A stretch of DNA of 64,000 nucleotides, from positions 25,590,001-25,654,000 of the forward strand of contig JAUCBN010000003.1 in the NCBI GenBank assembly GCA_035048815.1. Direction: 5' to 3'. Shown piece by piece: positions 56,919 through 64,000 of this stretch. This DNA comes from Abelmoschus esculentus (taxonomy: Eukaryota > Streptophyta > Magnoliopsida > Malvales > Malvaceae). Each line of letters opens with the position of its first letter. The first letter of the stretch is position 1. The notes below the pieces were generated by a model. That model was not told the DNA's origin. It was given only the letters and a program-made list of their open reading frames with translations, and ran no database searches. Both the position numbers and the translations under genes were made by a program.

Positions 56919-58413
56919 CCATTGAACCTGCATTTAAAAACATGTATTGAAACACCTACAAGGTGTATCGAAAATCTTAGCTCATGGTATCGAAACAGGC
57001 TTCGATATTGCTCCTAGCCGTTGAGTTTTTTTCATAAAATTGTAAGTGACCGTTGGGGGTGTATCGAAACAAGTGTTTGCAGTATCGAAACCAAAATTGG
57101 CAAAAAGGTATCAAAATGGTTCAAGACTGTATCGAAACGACTATGCAATTTTGCATTTGAAAAGCATGGCTGAATCGAAACACCTGGAAGGTGTATCAAA
57201 ATGCTTGGGTTAAAAACACTTCTTTGATTTCTTTAAATCATTTAAAACACCTTTAAAATCTCTCAAAAACCTCTTAAATATATTTTCAAGTTGTTTGGAA
57301 ATAAGAACCATTTTTGAAATCTTTTCAAATTAATCCAAAACTATTTTTCAATTATTATATCAAAACATTAGTTATACAATTTATTGTTAATTTAATTAAA
57401 AATAACAATTAAATTATTATATAATAAATTAAAAGTTTAAAATTAATAAATTTTTATTTATAAACCCTAAACCCTAAATTTATTTAAAATTTTAAATTAT
57501 AATAAAAATTCATTAAATAAGGTTTAGAGTTTATGGTTAAACCATAAACCCTATATTCACTTAATAAATTCTAAACCCTAAACTCTAAACCCTAAATTTA
57601 AATATCATATTTAGGGTTTAGGATTTGAATTTAGGGTTTAATATTTTTAAATAATTTTTAAATATAATTTAAAATTTTAAATGAGTTTAGAGTTTATTAT
57701 TAAATTTTTTATAATTTAAATATTTTAATTTATTACATATAAAATAATTTAATTGATATTTTAATTAAATTAAAAATTAAAATTTTGATTTTGTGTAAAT
57801 AAATATAAGAAACTGTATTCCATATATATATATATATATTTGTAGGATTTAGGATTCAGAGTTTAGGGTCAAGGTTTAAGGTTTAGGTTAAGAATTTAGT
57901 TTTTAGTGTTTAGGTTTTAATCACAAACTTTAAACCTTATTTAATGAATTTTTATTATAATTTAAAATATTAAATGAATATAGGGTTTAGGGTTAGGATT
58001 TAGGATTTAGGGTTTTATAAATAAAATTTTATTAATTTAAACTTTTAATTTAGTATATAAAAATTTAATTATTAATTTTAATTTAATTGAAAAAATAAAT
58101 GTAAAGGAACAAATTTTAATATATAGTAAATGTTAGTATTTCATATCAAAAGTGTGTTTTTTGTCTAGTGTTTAAGCCACATTGTTTCCTTTCTTAATAC
58201 CAAAGTTCAATCCACCTAGTAAGCACTTAATTACAAAAAATTATTATTTTAATTTATTTTTAATTGTCACGTACCAATCCGTTAGTTTTTAACGATCAGT
58301 GGCTTTATTGATACCATTTTAATAGTTGGCTGATGTATTTGGCGCGTTTTGAAGTATTATGGTCATTTCGATACCAACCCTATAATATGGTAACTATCTG
58401 TGTAATTTACGCT

Positions 58414-59360
58414 AAAATTTAATATTGATTAAAATATAAGTAAAAATAATATGTTTGTAAAATTTCATGTTTAGGTACTTAAAATGGATAAAAATTAAAC
58501 AATAATTATCAAATCTATGTAAGGTGTATTAGTACATTAGAGAGCGTATTGATACTTTCATGACATAAAAGGTCATTACTTAACGTCGACCAGAACATGG
58601 GTATCAGTACAAAAATAGTTCATTAGAATTTTAATTTAAAAAGGAGTACTAATACATGTAGAGCCATATCAAAACAACTTTAATTTGAGATTTAGGTTAA
58701 GTGTATCGATACACAAGTCTACAAAATATATATCGGTATGGTAAAGTCTATATCGATTCTAATTTTAGGTTTAAAAGAAAATATTATACAGGCATACCGA
58801 AACAACTTCATCGAGTATTGATATTGTTACACGTAAGTTAGTTAAAAGTACTTGAAACAAATTTGAAACATTATATATAAGGTCACTAAATTTGCATCGG
58901 TTAATTGGAACCATAAATGAATTCCAATCGCATTAAAATTTGGTATGCATGTTATTCAAATACTGAATTTCGTATTGATTTGTTTAATTAAATTGGAATC
59001 CCCTTTTAAACTTGTATTGAGTTGTTGACAAGTTGGATTTAGTGATTAGGATATCGGGTCGGTAGTTCTTCAGACAATCCCTTTTACAAGACCCATGTTG
59101 CCTTGTAATTTAATCAATTAAACCAACAGTAGTTTTAAAATTCAAGAAAAGAAATTTTACTTTAGTATGAATTGAAATTTATATATAAAAGGTTTTCCTT
59201 GGTTAACTTGAAATAGGTTTTCCTTTTTTAAGATATAATTCAACTTAAAGACTACCTCTTTCTCCAAAAGGAAAGCAGTGTCAAGGATTCTATATAAATA
59301 AGACGCTAACTAAGATGTTTCCTCAATGCAATCACAAGCGAAAAAACAAAATCAAAATCC
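58414..59360. other. Upstream region of the GH5 gene with ATCGATAC-type motifs
   Basis: 58500-58830 has repeated GTATTGATAC/TATCGATACA/ATATCGGTAT motifs resembling those in the solo LTR family, so it may be an LTR remnant. The last 200 bases hold the promoter of the gene at 59361. Otherwise nothing was recognised. Confidence 0.4.
59291..59299 (+). promoter_or_regulatory. TATA box of the GH5 gene
   Basis: TATATAAAT stands 62-70 bases before the ATG, a usual distance for a short 5' leader of about 35 bases. Confidence 0.7.
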
Positions 59361-61186
59361 ATGGCAAGCTTCACTGCCTCGTCTATTCTACTGCTCTTTG
59401 TATTCTCTTCCGTCGTCACGTCCCTCCCTTTGTCAACAAATTCACGCTGGATTGTTGACGATAGAGGACGACGCGTGAAGCTAGCATGCGTAAACTGGGC
59501 GTCTCACATGGAAACAGTGCTTGCCGAAGGGTTAAGCAAGCAGCCTATGGATACGATTGTCAAAGGGATTGTGTCAATGGGGTTTAACTGCGTTAGGTTC
59601 ACTTGGCCACTCTATCTCATCACCAATGACTCGTTGGCATCGCTGACCGTTAGACAATCGTTTCAACAACTCGGTCTCCTCGAATCCATTGCCGGAATCC
59701 AAGCCAACAACCCTTCCATCATTGACGTTTCCCTCATCAAAGCTTATCAGGTATGACAGATTATTTTTCCATGTAAACCATATATATCATTGATTAAACA
59801 GCATGTCTAAAACTTTACAGCATTGAATAAAAATATTGGTATTTATATTTCAGACCGTGGTGTCAAGCTTAGGGAAAAACAATGTGATGGTCATACTTGA
59901 CAATCACATAAGCAAACCTGGTTGGTGCTGCAGTAATCTTGATGACAATGGTTTCTTCGGTGACAAGTACTTCAATCCAGATCAATGGATCACCGGGCTA
60001 ACACGGATGGCCACCTTATTCAACGGCGTCACCAACGTGGTCGGCATGAGCTTGAGGAACGAGCCCAGAGGCCCGAAACAAAACATAAACGATTGGTACA
60101 AGTACATGCCGAAAGCAGCCGAAGCAGTGCACTCGGCAAACCCAAATGTTCTCATTATACTTTCTGGATTGAGTTTCGACAGGGACTTGTCATTCCTCAA
60201 GAACCAACAGGTAAAACTCACGTTTAGTGGGAAACTAGTTTTTGAGGCGCATTGGTATGGATTCTCCGATGGCCAGACCACATGGGTGGAGGACAACCCG
60301 AACGAAGTTTGTGGCAGAGTGGCGACCTACATGATGAATACATCGGGGTATTTGGTTGATCAAGGATACCCGTTGTTCATTGGTGAGTTTGGGATCGATC
60401 AAAGCGGAGCCAATGTCAATGGCAATAGGTACATCAGCTGCTTCTTGGGTGTGGCAGCTGAGCTTGACCTGGATTGGGCCTTGTGGACGTTGGCTGGGAG
60501 CTATTATCTGAGAGATGGTGTCGTGGGGTTAAACGAGTACTACGGGGCCATGGATTATAACTGGTGTGGACCAAGGAATTCGAGTTTCATACAAAGAATT
60601 TCAGCTCTCCAGTCTCCTTTCCGGGGTAAGCCAACTTACTACTTTCTTAACAAACACTAATGTCAACAGAAAACTTGATGCATGTATTTCCACCTTGACC
60701 CATGCAGGTCCAGGTCTATCAGAAGCCAAACCGCACAAAGTGATCTTCCACCCCTTAACAGGGCTTTGTATCACAAGAAAATCATTGCTCCACCCGTTGC
60801 AGTTAGGTCCCTGCACCGACGCCTACCCTTGGAGTTACTCGCCGCAGAAGACCTTAGTAGTAAAAGGAACTCGTTTTTGCTTACAAACCCATGCGTCCGG
60901 AGCGCCGGTAAAACTCGGTATCTTCTGCAACGACTTGAATTCTAAATGGGAAATGATATCCGATTCCAAGATGCATCTCTCGGCTAAGCTCAGAGATGGA
61001 AAATCCGTTTGTCTTGATGTAGCGTCGGACAACACCATCATCACAAACGGTTGCAAGTGCATAAGTGAAGACAACACATGTGACCCTTCGAGCCAGTGGT
61101 TTAAACTGGTGGACAGCACAAGGAGCAGCACAAGAATGGAACGATCTTTGTTGCAAAGCTTACACGGAAAGGGTTTGGTTGGCTGA
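59361..61186 (+). CDS. Glycoside hydrolase family 5 protein with C-terminal lectin-like domain, three exons
   Basis: Exons 59361-59750, 59854-60625 and 60708-61186 (introns with GTATG...CAG, phase 0, and GTAAG...CAG, phase 1) give 546 residues without interruption. That is similar to Arabidopsis GH5 'cellulase' proteins of this group. Parts: signal peptide (about 1-21); GH5 barrel with WIVDDRGRRVKLACVNWASH near the start, ILDNHISKPGWCC, the acid/base Glu in SLRNEPRG (about residue 200) and the nucleophile Glu in FIGEFGID (about residue 308); then from about residue 395 a ricin-B/trefoil-like region with repeated W and C (GLCITRK, KGTRFCLQ, KSVCLDV, SSQWFKLV). It is probably secreted and acts on a beta-linked wall polysaccharide; the substrate of the plant group is not known. 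The joined sequence across exon 2/3 reads SPFRG-PGLSEAK, which supports the splice choice. Confidence 0.93.
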
Positions 61187-62440
61187 GGAAATGGGCAAAG
61201 GACACATGCCACTGAACTGAACCTACGGTTCAAGGCATTCGTTAGGGCAGCAGCTCCATTTGTATCAAGCATTTGATTTTAGATTTATTTAGTTTGAATT
61301 GTATAGGAAATTGAACAAATTAGGTCCGTGGTTGTCACACCCCAAGAATTCTTGTGTTCATTAATATACGATAATATATTCTTTATTTTTATCTAAAAGA
61401 GGCTAGTTTCGTTTATCAATGTGTTGTATGGGATATATTAGTTAAAATCGAGTTTCAATTATTATTTTTCATTTTTTATTCTAGTATCCACTGTTTAATG
61501 GTTTTTATTACTATTAATTACATGTTTATAATATCGGATAACACCTCGATCTCAAACAATGAAGCTTTTTCTTATATGTTCATGTTAGGCACATAAAAAA
61601 TTATAAAATACACTTTTGTCTCAAAGAACATCACACGTCAATATTTACTGAAATTTATATTCTTTAAAAAAATTATAAAGCATACCTTGATTTAATGCTA
61701 TAATTAATTTTACTTGTTTGTATATAATCATTAGATCAAATTAAAAATTATTATATAATTGAAAAAAATAATATTAAGGTTAAATAATGATTGAAATTAG
61801 ACAAAACTATTTTACGAATAATATACTAATCGTAACATAAATTATAAAACATATAAGGAGAGATTATATTACGAGTGAGTCTCATCACAAGTTGATTATA
61901 ATATAATTAAAATATATAAAAATAAAAAAGATTATAGTAATTATATTTAAATATTTAAAATTAAATTATTATTTGTAGTTGATTTGAATTTTTTATTTTA
62001 AATATAAATCTAATCGATTTTATCCTTATAAAAATTTATGGAATTATCAAATTAAAATTTATTGACTCTAACATTTTTTATTACTATAAAAAAATAGACT
62101 AAAAATGAATTTTTTAGATTAAAAAAAATCAGAAACTATTCTAATAATTCGATAAATTCAAAATAAAAAATTATATTTAAAATTCTAGAATAGTTTTAGA
62201 TAAACTAATAAAAATATATAATTATTAGAATAGTTTATCGAATTATTTTAGAAAAATACATTTATTCTAATAATTATTAGAATAAAAAATTAGACTAAAA
62301 AATGTATTTCTTAGATTAAAATTTATCAGATTAAAAATTAGAAACTATTCTAATAAAAATGCATTTAAAAAAATAGTAAAAAGGATAAATGTATTTTAAA
62401 ATTAAAAGGTAAAACAAATTCAAAAATGGAGATGATTGAG
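61187..62440. other. AT-rich intergenic stretch, with inverted ATTCTAATAAT repeats
   Basis: Nothing gene-like. At 62070-62380 the motif AACTATTCTAATAATT and its complement AATTATTAGAATAGTTT recur, as in a worn MITE or small foldback. It separates the GH5 gene from the MYB promoter. Confidence 0.5.
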
Positions 62441-62594
62441 TTGACTCGGTGAGTGAAGCTTTTCTCTCCCTCCTATTTTCCCTCTCCTTTTGCCACCTCT
62501 ACTTCCCTTCCTACTTTAGGTTTCTCACTCTTTTTCTTTTCCTTTTTCAAGAGAGGGGGAGAAAATTCAGAGCTTTTTTGCGCAATTTGAATCA

Positions 62595-62612
62595 TCTCTC
62601 TCTCTCTCTCTC
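62595..62612 (+). repeat. CT microsatellite in the MYB leader
   Basis: A (CT)n run in the pyrimidine-rich region upstream of the MYB gene. Such runs are common in plant 5' leaders. Confidence 0.8.
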
Positions 62613-62779
62613 TACTACATTTCTACGATCTCTTGTAAAAATTCCAAACAAAATGTGGCTTTCTGTAGTTGATTTATACATGCTTTCCTCTTTCCCCTTG
62701 TTCTGATCTTTCTTTTAACAATTTACCTTTTTTTGGTTCTGGAAATCCGTGATAACTAATTAGGGATTTAGGGTTTTTG

Positions 62780-63223
62780 ATGAGCTCTGCAAACTCATCT
62801 GATCTTCAACTTATTCAGGTAACGACAGATTCTTATTTTGAATTTTGGTACTTATAGTTTGATTTATTTGATGCTCAGTTGTTTGACTGTATGAAATGTG
62901 AATAACATTTTGAGCTTACCTGTAGAAATGGATCTGTAAATGCAATTCGTACAAAATAGAGAGAGAAATCATTTAGGAATGGCAATAAAAATGTGATTTT
63001 CAGAATATATTGTAAGTTAAGTTGTTTGGGACTGTTTCTATTTGGTTCAGTTTTTAAATGGTAATCATAATATCATACATTGACTGTAATTTTTGTCGAA
63101 AACAAAATCGAATGTTATTCATCCTAGGTATTATGTCTCTGGTGTTGAAGAAGTCTTTTTCCCTTTTGTGTTTTTGTAATGTGGAAATATTGGCAGTGGA
63201 GCAATGCGGAAGGGTCACTCTGA
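62780..63223 (+). promoter_or_regulatory. Upstream ORF overlapping the MYB start codon across an intron
   Basis: An ATG at 62780 opens 13 codons that end exactly at the splice donor (62818, GTAACG). After splicing to 63197 the frame continues for 8 codons and stops at 63221-63223, past the main ATG (63204), in a different frame. The resulting 21-residue peptide would make ribosomes miss the first main ATG. The next in-frame ATG of the MYB (63261, codon 20) lies 38 bases after the uORF stop. It depends on the splice sites being used as inferred. Confidence 0.6.
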
Positions 63224-63530
63224 TTTGTCATTAGTTGAAGAAGTTGGTAGGAGAAGCAACATGAGAGAAAGTAGTCATTTGAAGAAAGGACCTTGGACGG
63301 CGGCAGAAGATGCGATCCTGGTCGACTATGTAAAGAAGAACGGCGAGGGGAATTGGAATGCTGTGCAGAAACACTCCGGACTTTCTCGATGTGGGAAAAG
63401 CTGTCGCCTGCGTTGGACAAACCACCTAAGACCAGATTTGAAGAAGGGCATGTTTACCCCTGCTGAAGAACGTCGTATAGTTGAGCTACATGCTAAGTTG
63501 GGAAACAAATGGGCTCGAATGGCTGCTGAG
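63204..63530 (+). CDS. R2R3-MYB transcription factor, GAMYB-like (MYB33/65/101 group), first coding exon, partial
   Basis: 109 codons lie in this exon; the GT donor at 63531 opens an intron that runs past 64000, so the remainder is outside the window. A 5' leader intron is inferred at 62819-63196 (GTAACG...GGCAG). Residues 27-77 are MYB repeat R2 with Trp at 31, 51 and 71 ([44 protein letters not shown]). R3 starts at about 80 with Phe84 in place of the first Trp, as usual, and Trp103 ([11 protein letters not shown]). The exon breaks inside R3, where the next exon should begin [19 protein letters not shown] and [10 protein letters not shown] are diagnostic of subgroup 18 (gibberellin- and anther/seed-related, normally repressed by miR159); the miR159 site would be in a later exon. 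Codon 20 (63261) is an alternative start next to the MYB domain. Confidence 0.92.
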
Positions 63531-64000
63531 GTTGGTATTTCTTTTGACATATTCAATACTAATCATTCTTTAACTTACAAAGTTGGTTTTGTAGAATACA
63601 GAATTTGCATTGATCAAAAAACTTATGCAATCTCTGATATAATATTACCATTTATATTGGGAGGTGATCATTCTTACCCATGAAGCTAATCGATGCTTGT
63701 AAATGGTCAGTTTCTGCAATGTGATAGTGATTTGCTTACTGTGTTAATTCATGTTCCTTACTCTATCCTGATATGTGGAAACTCAAAACCTATGTATTAG
63801 GTAATGATTAGCATGCTTCCATGGAGTCCCTATGCTTGGTGGGATTTTTTATGCATGGTTTACCACCCCATATAATTTGATTATGTCATACATTATAAAT
63901 TTGCTCAAGCATCGTTTTGTGGCATGATATGCAAGCTCTTCTCACATGCATGTTCTGTGTATTGCCATAGATGCTCTGCAATTCAGCATAAAATTCCAGT
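63531..64000 (+). other. Intron of the MYB gene, continuing past the right edge
   Basis: It starts GTTGGTATTT after the GAG codon. No plausible acceptor leading to the expected LPGRTDNE codons is visible before the end of the window. Confidence 0.75.

Larger units (their letters stand above)
46948..57378 (-). mobile_element. Solo LTR, itself interrupted by two later insertions
   Basis: On the minus strand it begins TGTATAACTAATGTTTTG (from 57378) and ends AAGCTTAACA (46948), the same ends as the solo LTR at 14290-15073. ATTTA stands on both sides (46943-46947 and 57379-57383), a perfect 5-base target-site duplication. With the two insertions removed about 1.1 kb remains, longer than the 784 bases of the other copy because 56921-57250 has extra repeats of a TATCGAAAC motif. 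It inserted into the left arm of the foldback element 46589-58413. Confidence 0.88.
46589..58413. mobile_element. Foldback element (about 1.4 kb originally), outermost layer of a nested complex
   Basis: The left end AGGGTAAATTATACAAATAG (46589-) and the right end, inverted, AGCGTAAATTACACAGATAG (to 58413) are copies. Homology continues through TATCGAAATGATCATCATA/TATCGAAATGACCATAATA, AAACGCG, TTCCTTTACATTTATTT, and further into the interior after the insertion (57379-57515 pairs with about 57945-58095). The arms are therefore nearly 500 bases each. The left arm is interrupted at 46947/57379 by the solo LTR complex. The centre (57515-57945) is rich in TTTAGGG-like motifs. Flanks share only AAAATT, so the target-site duplication is uncertain. 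Confidence 0.75.

Noticed and set aside
62449..62706. 85-codon open frame upstream of the MYB gene
   Set aside because: Pyrimidine-rich leader DNA giving a Leu/Phe/Ser-rich reading; no domain and no good start context.

Overview
The window looks like nuclear DNA of a dicot plant. It is very AT-rich, its genes have short GT-AG introns, and more than half of what can be recognised is LTR retrotransposons, MITEs and other transposon debris. A cotton relative (Malvaceae, perhaps Gossypium) is my best guess from the style of the repeats and the fasciclin-like arabinogalactan gene; the sequence alone does not prove it. No prokaryotic, organellar or viral genome features were seen.

Host genes, left to right: an intronless fasciclin-like arabinogalactan protein (11296-12027, minus); a root-cap family gene with two exons (18458-19547, minus); a broken paralogue (21101-21599, minus) and a second intact root-cap gene (29114-30342, minus), whose upstream regions match each other in patches and so represent an old tandem duplication; a three-exon glycoside hydrolase family 5 gene with a C-terminal lectin-like domain (59361-61186, plus); and the first exons of a GAMYB-like R2R3-MYB gene (about 62450 to beyond the right edge, plus). 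Three of the four complete genes encode secreted or cell-wall proteins, but they do not form a functional cluster.

Transposable elements fill the rest. Bases 1-5388 are a worn copia element read on the minus strand. 6589-8501 is a small LTR element flanked by an unusually long 73-base direct duplication. 12762-13126 is a miniature TRIM element with LTRs, primer-binding site and polypurine tract. 14290-15073 is a solo LTR. 21.9-34.3 kb holds long-inverted-repeat MITEs, two related foldback elements and SINE-like copies. 36174-38300 holds two hAT-type elements with 8-base target duplications. 39203-45852 is a nearly complete copia element with broken coding frames.

The most structured part is 46589-58413. 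A foldback element was hit by an LTR element, now a solo LTR with a perfect ATTTA duplication. That solo LTR was then hit twice: by another solo LTR, and by an 8.1-kb non-autonomous LTR retrotransposon (47420-55513) with a perfect GTTAC duplication. The 3' part of this last element carries two adjacent tandem arrays (53281-54290). In nearly every repeat unit the two halves of a short stem differ in sequence from other units but still pair, around a constant loop or before a constant tail. This compensatory hairpin array is the strongest unexplained signal in the window. A second is a perfect 14-base complementarity between the copia LTR and the position where its tRNA primer-binding site should be, which suggests possible self-priming.
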